A stretch of DNA of 64,000 nt. It comes from Chryseobacterium sp. G0162 (GTDB taxonomy: Bacteria > Bacteroidota > Bacteroidia > Flavobacteriales > Weeksellaceae). The position numbers and the translations under genes were made by a program. The notes beneath the pieces are model-generated. The model saw only the letters and a program-made list of their open reading frames with translations, ran no database searches and was not told where the DNA came from. Of this stretch, positions 52,504-60,977 are shown one piece after another. The stretch is from positions 248,001-312,000 of the forward strand of contig NZ_CP033922.1 in the NCBI RefSeq assembly GCF_003815715.1. Direction: 5' to 3'. How positions within the stretch are numbered: position 1 is the stretch's first letter; every line of letters starts with the position of its first letter.

Positions 52504-52854
52504 TTAACATTTAAGATTGGGATTCGGGTAATTATCGCTTTGATCTTCCACAGTATTATCTATACACACGAAATCTTTTTCCACCAAAAGTTTTACTGCT
52601 CCTGTCTGCCCGTCAAATCCAACAATATCTGTAGAAACCAATTCTTCTACCATGGCTTCGGGCATTTTCAATACGATTCTATTTTCAATGAATGCTGCAG
52701 ACAATGTGGTGTCTTCTGTTTTTTCTATGGTATAGATAAACGGCCGGTCTACAAATTCTGTAAAGCTTGAAATAATTCCGGTTTTCCCTAATTCTGATAC
52801 TTCGGATTGGGTTAAACGAAATCTGATGGAGTTGTCTTTTATTCTTATTTTCAT
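52504..52854 (-). CDS. DUF7009-like small protein of the fdhD operon
   Basis: 116 residues, no signal peptide. It begins MKIRIKDNSIRFRLTQSEV and ends DNYPNPNLKC, a pattern I associate with small Bacteroidota proteins encoded with fdhD and YdeP-type enzymes. Function unknown. Its stop is 22 nt before the oxidoreductase start. The C-terminal Cys is worth noting. Confidence 0.75.
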   Translation of the reverse strand: MKIRIKDNSIRFRLTQSEVSELGKTGIISSFTEFVDRPFIYTIEKTEDTTLSAAFIENRIVLKMPEAMVEELVSTDIVGFDGQTGAVKLLVEKDFVCIDNTVEDQSDNYPNPNLKC

Positions 52855-52885
52855 TTGTTTCTTTTTAATGATTAATTCTTCTTAT

Positions 52886-52936
52886 CTATGTACCTGTGTG
52901 GTAAAATTTATTTTTTAAAACCACATAGATACATAG
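52886..52936. repeat. Palindromic intergenic repeat with CTATGTA arms
   Basis: CTATGTACCTGTGTGGT (52886-52902) and ACCACATAGATACATAG (52920-52936) pair in 15 of 17 positions plus one G-U. The unit separates fdhD from the DUF7009-like gene and could also shape mRNA levels in the operon. Confidence 0.6.
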
Positions 52937-52978
52937 GCTTTTATCAATGGTTTATTCTTATTCGTCCATTGATAGGGA

Positions 52979-53851
52979 TTACTTTTCAACGATGTTATGA
53001 AAACTACTTTCGTTATAAATATTAAACCGGTTGTCTCGAAGAAATCCTAATAACGTCATATCAAACTCTTTTGCTAAATCTACGGCCAGACTGGATGGTG
53101 CTCCTATTGCCGCAACTGCTGAAATTCCTGCCATAGCGGCCTTTTGAATAAGTTCGAAACTTGCTCTTCCACTCAGTACCAAAATTTGATCCTTTAGTGG
53201 AAGTTGCCCGGTAAATAATGCATGTCCAATCAGTTTATCCAATGCATTATGCCTTCCTACATCTTCTCTTAGAGCCAGCAGTTGTCCTTCAAAGTCAAAA
53301 ATCCCGGAAGCATGAATCCCTCCTGTAGCACTGAAATTATTCTGAAAGGACTGCAGATTTCCCGATAACTGGTATAAAACCTCAAATAATAAGGTATGCT
53401 GCTCCCTTTCGATATGCTGAAAAGTGCTTACTGTTTTTATAGATTCTATAGAGCCTTTTCCACATACTCCACAGCTGGATGTGGTATAAAAGTTTCTGTC
53501 TGCATGATTTAATTGAGGACTAAAATCTTCAGCCAATTCCACTTCAATAATATTTTCCCGGTTTCTGGAACATTCTGCCTGTGGATGATCTATCGTTTGG
53601 ATTTGATGATATCCTGAAATAATTCCTTCTGTAAATAGAAAACCGGCAGCCAATTCCGCATCATTGCCGGGAGTTCTCATCGTTACCGATATATTTTTAC
53701 TGACCCTCTGACCTTTTGAGCCATAGGAAATCCGGATTTCCAGCGGTTCTTCTACAGAAATATCATCAGTATAGGGAAAACTTTTGTCTTCTTTTACTTT
53801 AACAATATCTATTTTCTGTACAGATTTATTTTCTAATGTATTGGTTTTCAT
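52979..53851 (-). CDS. fdhD: Formate dehydrogenase accessory sulfurtransferase
   Basis: 290 residues. The sulfur-shuttling motif CGVC (Cys127 and Cys130 in TTSSCGVCGKGS) is intact, and the blocks TPGNDAELAAGFLFTEGI, REDVGRHNALDKLIG and SGRASFELIQKAAMAGI are typical. FdhD passes sulfur from a Cys desulfurase to the bis-MGD cofactor of FdhF-like enzymes; the partner here is the YdeP-like protein of the same operon. Confidence 0.96.
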   Translation of the reverse strand: MKTNTLENKSVQKIDIVKVKEDKSFPYTDDISVEEPLEIRISYGSKGQRVSKNISVTMRTPGNDAELAAGFLFTEGIISGYHQIQTIDHPQAECSRNRENIIEVELAEDFSPQLNHADRNFYTTSSCGVCGKGSIESIKTVSTFQHIEREQHTLLFEVLYQLSGNLQSFQNNFSATGGIHASGIFDFEGQLLALREDVGRHNALDKLIGHALFTGQLPLKDQILVLSGRASFELIQKAAMAGISAVAAIGAPSSLAVDLAKEFDMTLLGFLRDNRFNIYNESSFHNIVEK

Positions 53852-53897
53852 ATCTGAATAATCTGTTATAGTAAATATACGAATTTCCGGTCTTTAA

Positions 53898-54314
53898 TTA
53901 TGGATGAGCAGAAACCCATTCTTCACCATCTTCAAAAATCTCTTTTTTCCATATAGGAACGGTTTTCTTTATGGTATCAATAATGTAACGGCATGCATCA
54001 AAAACAGCATCCCGATGCCCATCACTTACCACAATGATTACGGCGGCATCACCGGGAAACAAATTTCCTATACGATGGTGAACAACAATATTACGGACAG
54101 AAAACAATGTAATAGCTTGATCTGCCACCTTCTTGATTTCTTTTATCGCCATAGACTGATAACATTCATATTCCAAACGGATGACAGGTTTGTTTTGGGT
54201 AACGTTCCGGACAGTTCCTATAAATGTCGCAATCCCTCCACTACTCAGATCCTGTGCCAGAGTAAGGCATTCGGTGATATCTAATGTATCTTCTGTTATT
54301 CTGATATCCATCAT
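53898..54314 (-). CDS. moaE: Molybdopterin synthase catalytic subunit
   Basis: 138 residues. Blocks seen: GGIATFIGTVRN, LEYECYQSMAIKEI, HHRIGNLFPGDAAVIIVVSDGHRDAVFDACRYIIDTIKKTVPIWKKE. It moves two sulfurs from MoaD thiocarboxylate to cPMP. It is 94 nt after moaD on the same strand, with a CACGAAT repeat between. Confidence 0.95.
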   Translation of the reverse strand: MMDIRITEDTLDITECLTLAQDLSSGGIATFIGTVRNVTQNKPVIRLEYECYQSMAIKEIKKVADQAITLFSVRNIVVHHRIGNLFPGDAAVIIVVSDGHRDAVFDACRYIIDTIKKTVPIWKKEIFEDGEEWVSAHP

Positions 54315-54365
54315 TTCTTTTCGTTTTTGATTTTGATGCTATAAAGTATATTTTTTGGGGTGAAA

Positions 54366-54388
54366 CAATGCCACGAATACACAAGTTA
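54366..54388. repeat. CACGAAT-type intergenic repeat, single arm
   Basis: GCCACGAATACACAAG (54370-54385) in the moaD-moaE gap matches the arm seen near moaC and moeB. Confidence 0.45.
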
Positions 54389-54408
54389 TGTTTGAGTATT
54401 CACAGGTT

Positions 54409-54651
54409 TTACCCACCACTCACCGGAGGAATAACCGCTATTTCATCTGTCTCTGTAATGATCTGATGCTCTTCTGCATATTCTTCATTCACTGCAATGA
54501 AATAGGATTTCAATTTTACGAGCTGGGGAAAATCATTTTCAAGGATCATTTTCAGTTCTTTAACATTGAGATTATCCTGTACCTCAAATTCTTTTTTTGA
54601 TGCTCCGAAAATATCTTTTATGATTCCAAAAGCCAATATTTTAAGTTTCAT
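54409..54651 (-). CDS. moaD: Molybdopterin synthase sulfur carrier subunit
   Basis: 80 residues with a ubiquitin-like fold and the C-terminal PPVSGG needed for adenylation by MoeB. Pairs with MoaE. The start is 20 nt after the TauE gene stop. Confidence 0.92.
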   Translation of the reverse strand: MKLKILAFGIIKDIFGASKKEFEVQDNLNVKELKMILENDFPQLVKLKSYFIAVNEEYAEEHQIITETDEIAVIPPVSGG

Positions 54652-54671
54652 TTTATTTTTAAACTAAGGTT

Positions 54672-55421
54672 TTACCAATATTTCATGAGAACATTTATGC
54701 CTGCCACCAATACAAGGATTGCAGTCATTCTTTTTATAATCAAAGGATTCCATTTCAGGGACATTCTTGATCCAATTTGTCCGCCTATAAAAACGGCAAG
54801 ACATAAGCTTAAAATCCTGAAATAATCCATATCTACGGATAATTTTGAAAGTTGACCAAAAATTCCAGATATAGAATTTACTAATATAAAAACACTGGAA
54901 GTGGCTGCAATTTTCCTTGGGGTATCCCATTTCATAAGATTCAGCAGGGGTGAAAGGAAAATTCCGCCTCCTATTCCTACCAATCCTGATAAGAAGCCAA
55001 TTCCGCCTCCTAAAAAGCTATTTCCCAACACTGCAGATTTCGATTCCAGCAGCAGTTTCTCTTTGTCTTTAGTTTCTGTTTTAATCCATAATAAAATTGA
55101 AGCGATGATAAGGGTAACCCCTAAAATCAGGAAGAATGTTTCCTGACTTATTTTCAGTATTGCTCCTAAATAGGCCATGGGAACACTTACTAAAGTAATA
55201 GGAATCACTTTTTTCCAATCAATCTGTTTATTCTTAATATAAATATATACGCCCCCAACTACAACAATGACATTACAGATCAAGGCTGTTAAGCGAATTT
55301 CCTGATAAGGGAGACTATACATTGCTAATACCGCCAGATAGCTGGATCCACCACCGAATCCTACCGATGAGTATACAAAAGCAATTATCAAAAACAACAG
55401 AAAAATCTCCCAATGCTCCAT
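54672..55421 (-). CDS. TauE/SafE family sulfite exporter-like membrane protein
   Basis: 249 residues with about eight hydrophobic helices and the family's repeated Gly-rich blocks (VYSSVGFGGGSSYLAVLAM, LVGIGGGIFLSPLLNLMKW). Such proteins export sulfite or other sulfur or organic anions. It is first in the minus-strand cofactor operon, 20 nt before moaD, so export of a sulfur oxyanion made in cofactor or oxidoreductase metabolism is a reasonable guess. Confidence 0.9.
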   Translation of the reverse strand: MEHWEIFLLFLIIAFVYSSVGFGGGSSYLAVLAMYSLPYQEIRLTALICNVIVVVGGVYIYIKNKQIDWKKVIPITLVSVPMAYLGAILKISQETFFLILGVTLIIASILLWIKTETKDKEKLLLESKSAVLGNSFLGGGIGFLSGLVGIGGGIFLSPLLNLMKWDTPRKIAATSSVFILVNSISGIFGQLSKLSVDMDYFRILSLCLAVFIGGQIGSRMSLKWNPLIIKRMTAILVLVAGINVLMKYW

Positions 55422-55553
55422 ATTATTTTGTTGAAGGTTAATGTTATTACAATAATACTCATTTTGAAGCTTGTTTAATGATAGAAAACAGAAAAGTCTT
55501 TACAATGATTTGTGAAAAAAATGTCATACATTGTTTATCGCAAGAATAAAATA

Positions 55554-55583
55554 TTGGGGTACCATTATCATTTATTAAATTTG
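55554..55583 (+). promoter_or_regulatory. Promoter of the Dyp peroxidase gene
   Basis: A -33 TTGG (55554) and a perfect -7 TAAATTTG (55576-55583) are 19 nt apart, 20 nt before the ATG. Confidence 0.65.
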
Positions 55584-55603
55584 ATTCATTAGAAAAAGTA
55601 AAA

Positions 55604-56557
55604 ATGCCAGCAAACGAAACACAAAAAAACATGAATTCTCAAAATGTCACCGATTATCCTAACAACAACACCTATTTTCTGGTTTGGAATTTCAAACAGG
55701 ATGCAGATCTTTCTAAAATTAAATCTGTATTCCAGAGAATCTGTGCTTTAGTCACCAATCTGAACAATTCAGCTCTTGACCGTTTTCCGAATTCTAAAGC
55801 GAGCTGTGTGTTGGGGATTGGGTATGAGGCATGGTTACAGCTTGAGCTGCCTACTCCATTGCCTAAAGAATTTAAGAAATTTGAAGAAATACAAGGCAGT
55901 AAACATACTGCAGTAAGTACAAGAGGAGATCTTCATTTTCATATCCGTTCTGATGAAAAAAGTCTGGCGTATGACATGGCCTCTACCATTTCGGATTTCA
56001 TGACTGAAATTGCAGACTGTATTGTAGAAGTTCAGGGATTCCGGTATTGGGACAGCAGATCTATCTTAGGTTTTGTAGATGGTACGGAAAATCCACATGG
56101 AAAAGACCGTGATTTTTTTGCCATTATCGGAGATACAGATCCTGAATACGAAGGGGGAAGCTATCTTTTTGTACAGAAATATATCCATAATATGAATGCC
56201 TGGAAATCTCTTTCTGTGGAGGATCAGGAAAAGGTGATCGGAAGATCAAAGGAACAGGATATTGAAATGGATGATGATGTAAAACCTAAAAATTCTCATA
56301 TTGCCTTGGCCAATGTAGGTGATGATTTTAAGGTGGTAAGAGACAATATGCCTTTTGGAAATGTTTCCACGAATGACATGGGAACTTATTTTATCTGTTA
56401 TGCAAGTACATTCAGTACAGTGCAAAAAATGCTTACCAATATGTTCATTGGCGATCCTGTAGGAAACTACGACCGAATTCTGGATTTCAGTACTGCCCAA
56501 ACAGGAACTTTATTTTTTGTTCCTTCAGCAGATATGCTGGATGAATTTTCTTCTTAA
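55604..56557 (+). CDS. Dye-decolorizing (Dyp-type) heme peroxidase
   Basis: 317 residues. The Dyp signature GFVDGTENP is at 156-164 with distal Asp159, and the proximal heme His is His232 in KNSHIALAN. The Arg of VVRDNMPFG fits the family's distal Arg. No signal peptide is seen, so it is cytoplasmic or encapsulin cargo; no encapsulin gene is nearby. Single gene, divergent from the cofactor operon. Confidence 0.93.
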   Translation: MPANETQKNMNSQNVTDYPNNNTYFLVWNFKQDADLSKIKSVFQRICALVTNLNNSALDRFPNSKASCVLGIGYEAWLQLELPTPLPKEFKKFEEIQGSKHTAVSTRGDLHFHIRSDEKSLAYDMASTISDFMTEIADCIVEVQGFRYWDSRSILGFVDGTENPHGKDRDFFAIIGDTDPEYEGGSYLFVQKYIHNMNAWKSLSVEDQEKVIGRSKEQDIEMDDDVKPKNSHIALANVGDDFKVVRDNMPFGNVSTNDMGTYFICYASTFSTVQKMLTNMFIGDPVGNYDRILDFSTAQTGTLFFVPSADMLDEFSS

Positions 56558-56597
56558 ATTAAGTTGTATACAAAAGTTATTTTGAATCATAAAATAA

Positions 56598-56632
56598 ATG
56601 AACCATTTCACAAGAAATGGTTCATCTTTTAT
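56598..56632. terminator. Bidirectional terminator
   Basis: ATGAACCATTTC (56598-56609) pairs perfectly with GAAATGGTTCAT (56614-56625) around ACAA, with T-rich tracts on both sides. It is between the Dyp and DUF1062 genes. Confidence 0.85.
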
Positions 56633-56643
56633 AAAAGTCAAAC

Positions 56644-57282
56644 TTATTTTAAAATAACTTCAGCGTGTGCTTCTTCACTAAATAAAATATTCTTCAGTGT
56701 ATCCTTACGAATCTTGACAACATCTCCGTGCTGAACTTTATGTTTCTTTTGTAAAGATCTTTCATGAACAAAAACAGTATTTGCTTCCATTAATTGATTC
56801 AGTTTGCTTGATGAAAGGTTTAAACAGGTTCTGATCACGGTTGATAATCTGAGATTAAACTCAAAAGGGCATTTGATTCTAAAACTCAATACTTCACTAT
56901 CAGAAGCCATCATTTGCTCTATAGAGACTTCATCAAACTGAATTTCATAGGCGACACTCTCCAAATCTACCTCTGCATTATTTTTCTTTCTTGTTTCCCG
57001 GGAAAATGCATATTCCCAGGCCAGATCCGTATCATTCTCCGAAAGGCGATTAAAGATTTCCTTACTGATGGATTCTGTTCTGATTCTGGAAAACAGAGTC
57101 ATATTGTATCGGTGGCTGCATTTTACACATCTGTAAATTAACCAGATATCGATGTTCTTTTTTTGGGCATTCAGCCTGAATTTATCACTGCAATGAAACC
57201 TTTCGCTGTCGCAATGGCTGCATTTCTTTTTCAAAAGGGGGGTGTTTTGGGCTTTTACTACCCAGGTATACTCTATACTCAT
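56644..57282 (-). CDS. DUF1062 family protein
   Basis: 212 residues. A zinc-ribbon-like set at the N-terminus (KKCSHCDSERFHCS, CVKCSHRYN) and the block IDIWLIYRC are the DUF1062 marks. The C-terminal half (about 130-212: LSTVIRTCLNLSSSKLNQLMEANTV, VQHGDVVKI) looks like an S4-type RNA-binding segment. Function unknown; RNA binding is a reasonable guess. Single gene. Confidence 0.85.
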   Translation of the reverse strand: MSIEYTWVVKAQNTPLLKKKCSHCDSERFHCSDKFRLNAQKKNIDIWLIYRCVKCSHRYNMTLFSRIRTESISKEIFNRLSENDTDLAWEYAFSRETRKKNNAEVDLESVAYEIQFDEVSIEQMMASDSEVLSFRIKCPFEFNLRLSTVIRTCLNLSSSKLNQLMEANTVFVHERSLQKKHKVQHGDVVKIRKDTLKNILFSEEAHAEVILK

Positions 57283-57452
57283 TATAATGGGTGCCTACTA
57301 TTCTTAGAATTTTTTTCACCTATTATTCAACATTATAAAGTCATAACAGAAATAGCTTCTCCTATTCCTTATCTGATCGGTATAGCCGTCAAAATCGGGA
57401 ATAACAAAAACTGCCTATATCAGCAATGCAATTAAATAATAGGGTTAAATGG

Positions 57453-57533
57453 AAACCTGTTCGGGTAGATTTACCCAAACGAAAGAATAATTAGCCTGTG
57501 GTTGGAAGGCTAATAGTAAGCTATAATAGGTTT
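57453..57533 (+). ncRNA. Candidate structured RNA (three-way junction)
   Basis: An outer helix AAACCT (57453-57458) with AGGTTT (57528-57533) encloses two hairpins: GTTCGGGTA (57459-57467) with TACCCAAAC (57472-57480), one mismatch, GATT loop; and TTAGCC (57491-57496) with GGCTAA (57508-57513). It lies in the 550-bp non-coding gap 57283-57831, about 300 nt before the EamA gene. It is not a tRNA: no T-arm sequence. The strand is uncertain. Confidence 0.4.
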
Positions 57534-57831
57534 AAGAGTTGTTCTCAAAACAAATTGTTTACTTGGTTGGGATAAAATTAGTTAATTCTTTACAAAAAAC
57601 AATTTTTTTATTCCATTTCAGAAAATAAATACCAAATCCTTACTCACAAACAGCTTCTATTAGATACAAAAAAATGTACGTGGAGTCGTCAACGAATGAT
57701 GAGGAAAATAATAAGTTTTTGAATTCATTTTAAATCCACAGATCAAGGAAAGTTTTAATATTATTTTGTAGCTTAGATTTCAGTATTACAGTGTGTTATT
57801 ATTTTAACGAATTTATTTAAAACTAGACCAT

Positions 57832-58251
57832 ATGTGGTGGGTATATGCAATTCTTTCCGCATTTTTTGCTTCACTGACTGCCATCTTTGCCAAGATTGGT
57901 GTTACAGGCGTGAACTCAAATCTTGCTACTGCTATCAGAAGTGTGATTATCTTGCTGGTAGCCTGGGGAATTGTTCTGGCACGAAGTGAATATAAAGGGA
58001 TCCCAGTCCTTTCCCGACATAATCTTATCTATCTTGTGGTTTCCGGATTAACAACAGGACTTTCCTGGATCTTTTATTTTAAAGCTTTACAAGCCGGTAA
58101 AGTGACTCAGGTAGCTCCTGTAGATAAATTAAGTATCGCTTTAACAATTATTCTTTCCGTGGTATTCCTTGGGGAATCTCTTACTTTAAAAACAGCGATT
58201 GGTGCCTTATTGATTATTATAGGAACCATAGTTCTCATCTTTGAACAGTGA
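57832..58251 (+). CDS. Small EamA-family transporter
   Basis: 139 residues with about five hydrophobic helices, a single EamA domain (YAILSAFFASLTAIFAKIGVTGVNSNLATAIR; RALQ-like region YFKALQAGKVTQVAPVDKLS; LKTAIGALLIIIGTIVL). Usual EamA proteins have two domains (about 290 residues), so this one would work as a dimer, as small drug/metabolite transporters do. Substrate unknown. Confidence 0.88.
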   Translation: MWWVYAILSAFFASLTAIFAKIGVTGVNSNLATAIRSVIILLVAWGIVLARSEYKGIPVLSRHNLIYLVVSGLTTGLSWIFYFKALQAGKVTQVAPVDKLSIALTIILSVVFLGESLTLKTAIGALLIIIGTIVLIFEQ

Positions 58252-58305
58252 TTGGCTTTTAAATGCGAGATTCGCAAGAAGAGAATTCAAAACATTTATT
58301 TTTCA

Positions 58306-59250
58306 TCATATCGTATCAATCCATCTATACAGATCAACATCAGCAGAAATTCCAAACGATTTTCTGAGTCTGCTTTTTCTGGTCTGAATGGTTCGGACTG
58401 CCAGGTGATTATACTCTGCAATGTCTTTTGTTGTGAAACCTAACTTAATTAAAGCACAAAGCTTAAATTCATCACCACTCATATCAGGGTTAAGTTCCAT
58501 CAGATTATCATACAAGCCGGGAAACATCTGCTTTACTTTAGGAATAAAGGCAATATCATCATTCATGGCCAGTTTTACAATACCTTCCAGGTCTATCTGA
58601 TCTTTGCTATTGAGCTTTGTTCTCATGTCTGCAATAATCTTTTCACTTCTTATAGCCTGTTGGTATAATTTCACAATTTTGAATTGTTTGGAGACTATAA
58701 AATACCCCAGGATACTAACGCCTAAAAACACTTGCAAAAAAGTAATCAGTCTTTGATTTTCTGAAAACAGAACATTATCTGCTCCTTTAATGGTAAATAT
58801 TCTGAAATCATAGTAATGACTGATACTAAAAAGAATAAGTACCGTAAGATAAACAAGAAGATTATACCAGACTGTCTTTTTGGAGTTAAAAATAAACAGT
58901 GAAGCCAGCATAATGACAAAATAATATAATGACAGTCCATTTTCAAAACCTGTGGTAGATGAAAAAAAGAAGATGATAAATAACAAAAGTTCCAAACTAA
59001 ACAGCGTCACAAAATGGTTATAACGTAGTTTTGTAAAGAAGAAAAGGAAGAGATAAAAGATCCCCAATGCCGTTAAAGCGAAAAAATTGACCTTCAAGCC
59101 AAATAACAAATCTCTGCATCCGTTAAAGATCAAAACAGCTCCAAGGGAAAATGCAAATAAGTTCATTCTCTGCGCCTCAATAAACTCAAGCGGATCTGTA
59201 TTGGGAGCAATATGTCTGTTCGCTATATAATCCCAGATTTTACGAAACAT
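58306..59250 (-). CDS. Multi-pass membrane protein with C-terminal HTH (membrane regulator)
   Basis: 314 residues: about six hydrophobic helices (between residues 30 and 195), a coiled segment, and a C-terminal LuxR-like HTH (GDEFKLCALIKLGFTTKDIAEYNHLAVRTIQTRKSRLRKSFGI). The HTH tail is clearly related to that of the TPR protein at 36695-38143 (FCAMIKLNFTSKEIAEYTFIQ). It would bind DNA at the membrane. Ligand unknown. Confidence 0.82.
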   Translation of the reverse strand: MFRKIWDYIANRHIAPNTDPLEFIEAQRMNLFAFSLGAVLIFNGCRDLLFGLKVNFFALTALGIFYLFLFFFTKLRYNHFVTLFSLELLLFIIFFFSSTTGFENGLSLYYFVIMLASLFIFNSKKTVWYNLLVYLTVLILFSISHYYDFRIFTIKGADNVLFSENQRLITFLQVFLGVSILGYFIVSKQFKIVKLYQQAIRSEKIIADMRTKLNSKDQIDLEGIVKLAMNDDIAFIPKVKQMFPGLYDNLMELNPDMSGDEFKLCALIKLGFTTKDIAEYNHLAVRTIQTRKSRLRKSFGISADVDLYRWIDTI

Positions 59251-59372
59251 AATTTATAAATATTGAGCAAAAAACATGAAATTCAATACAAAAATAAATA
59301 AAATGCTTTTATATTTCATTCAAATAGTCAATTTTGGTTAAAAAATACATTTACAGAATTTCTTTATTATAT

Positions 59373-59560
59373 TTAAAAACGTCTGGCTGCTATAAAACTG
59401 CAGGCATACATTTCACCGGCCTCATTTTCTGTACAGTGAAGAAAATTACAGATATAGGACAGCTCTATATTGCTTCAGAAACAGCATTCTCGATCAGATT
59501 TCCTATATGAATGTTTTTATAATTCGTATTTCTTTTTTCTTTTAAAATACGATTAGAATC
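59373..59560 (-). pseudogene. Frameshifted relic of a transposase-associated HTH family gene
   Basis: On the minus strand one frame reads NYKNIHIGNLIENAVSEA and, after a frame change near 59475, the other reads IELSYICNFLHCTENEAGEMY, then AARRF and a stop at 59373-59375. Both halves match, in order, a small HTH-like family common in Chryseobacterium that begins KNIHIG and continues ICNF..TE.E...MY. The region after MY is missing, and no start is present. Read as a decayed gene, it fills most of the gap 59251-59717. The family identification is from memory. Confidence 0.55.
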
Positions 59561-59682
59561 CTAAAGAGGAACAGTATTTATAATTAGTTTATGTTTTGTT
59601 TTAATAGATCAATTAAGTCTGACAATCAAAAGAATATTTTGATTTTGATTTTTCTTATTCTTATCAGACAGAGTATTTAAAG

Positions 59683-59711
59683 GTTCCGGCGGGGCTCCCC
59701 CCCGCCGGAAC
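59683..59711 (-). terminator. Strong GC-rich hairpin after the surface-protein gene
   Basis: GTTCCGGCGGGG (59683-59694) and CCCCGCCGGAAC (59700-59711) form a 12-bp perfect stem, very GC-rich for this genome. The T run after it is poor on the minus strand. It lies 6 nt after the gene's stop. Confidence 0.75.
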
Positions 59712-59717
59712 TAAACA

Positions 59718-60977
59718 TTAAGAAGACATTCTTTGTGCTGTAATATGAATACGCCTGATGTTATTGGCAGGAATGGTATCATTTAAGTTATCTACATACA
59801 CAAAAATGGTTAACCGGTACCAAACGCCGTCAATCGCCAGATCTATGGTTTCTATTTCCTGTGAATCATCAGAACTGCTTGTAGAATTTATAGGTGTGGA
59901 ACTGCTATTCATATTATCTCCCCAGTTAAGGTAGATCCCGTTATCCGTTTCCACATATCCTCCCGGAGCTACTAAAATATTAGCACGGCGAAAACGGTCT
60001 ACACTGGATAATGCCGCATACCACATTTTAACATTACTGGAAGATACATTTACCAATCTAGGGTTGTAAGTTACTCCACCCGATCCTGTATTGGAACTGG
60101 ACCAAAAACTAAGATCCAGCCTAACTTTTCCTCCTAAAATAGGAGGATTCGAAATCATCGTACTCAGCAAACCTGTTGTAGTAGCTGGAACTTCATACGT
60201 GAAAAACTGGTACTCTCCCGGACTGAGCTTTTTCCCTCCCCCAACTTCTGCATTACACGTCTGGCCGCCTATAGAAATAGGAAACACTGTTGTATTAGGA
60301 CTGGATACTGTCGGGGTTCCGGAAATAGTATAAATTAAAGTGCCTGAACCTTGTGCAAAATTTCCCTGGGTAATGGTTGCGGTAAGCCCGTTTACAGGTC
60401 CTAATGTCTGGGTAGAATATATTCCACCGTTTCCTCCTGTATAAGGAATAGTCATTGTTCCTTGAAAAGGAGTTCCAGCTGTATAGGTCAGCGGATCCAG
60501 ATTAGCATCAGCACATCGTAAAGCGCCTATGACCCCCTGTTGCAATAAACGCCCATCCAAAGGTCTCCATTGGCTGCCATCCCAATATACATATCCTGCA
60601 TAGGTAAATGTAGATTGTGTTCCCTGATTAAAAACCAATAGTCCAGTAGCAGGGCTAGGAATTGTAGAAGAATCATTGTAGGCTGTTAAAGCTACTCTTG
60701 GCCCCAGAAAACCTTTCTGCTTTCCTGATGCCAATTGACTCACATTAAGTTCTACTATTGCAGACAGATCAGGGGATGTAGTTCCTACCCCTACACTTCC
60801 ATCAGCCATAACTACAAAATCATTGGCTTGTTGTCCTGCAGTAGGACTTCCAGTTGCATTATTGTCTTTTTTTCCATCAATATTGAAGATTCCCTGTGGA
60901 TTGGGAGTATTGATGCCAACCTGTGAATAGTTGAGCGAGTAAACCATTATAAATAATGGAAGAAGATGCTTTTTCAT
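59718..60977 (-). CDS. Exported surface or adhesin-like protein with Ig-like segment
   Basis: 419 residues with a signal peptide (about 1-18). The N-terminal part (QVGINTPNPQGIFNIDGKKDN, SVGVGTTSPD) is a pattern common in large secreted Flavobacteriia proteins. A middle segment (GTLIYTISGTPTVSSPNTTVFPISIGGQTC) resembles a putative-Ig domain. The C-terminal part is beta-rich. No type 9 secretion C-terminal tag is obvious. Function unknown, likely surface-exposed. Single gene. Confidence 0.75.
   Translation of the reverse strand: MKKHLLPLFIMVYSLNYSQVGINTPNPQGIFNIDGKKDNNATGSPTAGQQANDFVVMADGSVGVGTTSPDLSAIVELNVSQLASGKQKGFLGPRVALTAYNDSSTIPSPATGLLVFNQGTQSTFTYAGYVYWDGSQWRPLDGRLLQQGVIGALRCADANLDPLTYTAGTPFQGTMTIPYTGGNGGIYSTQTLGPVNGLTATITQGNFAQGSGTLIYTISGTPTVSSPNTTVFPISIGGQTCNAEVGGGKKLSPGEYQFFTYEVPATTTGLLSTMISNPPILGGKVRLDLSFWSSSNTGSGGVTYNPRLVNVSSSNVKMWYAALSSVDRFRRANILVAPGGYVETDNGIYLNWGDNMNSSSTPINSTSSSDDSQEIETIDLAIDGVWYRLTIFVYVDNLNDTIPANNIRRIHITAQRMSS

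Noticed and set aside
57163..57435. 90-codon plus-strand frame between DUF1062 and EamA
   Set aside because: Its first part is antisense to the DUF1062 N-terminus with its conserved Cys residues; the rest reads as spacer.
57453..57533. tRNA gene
   Set aside because: Helix lengths and the lack of a T-arm (GTTCRANNC) and CCA-adjacent acceptor rule it out.
59683..59711. GC-rich hairpin as attachment site or transposon end
   Set aside because: It is directly after a gene stop and best explained as a terminator; no second copy or target duplication was seen.
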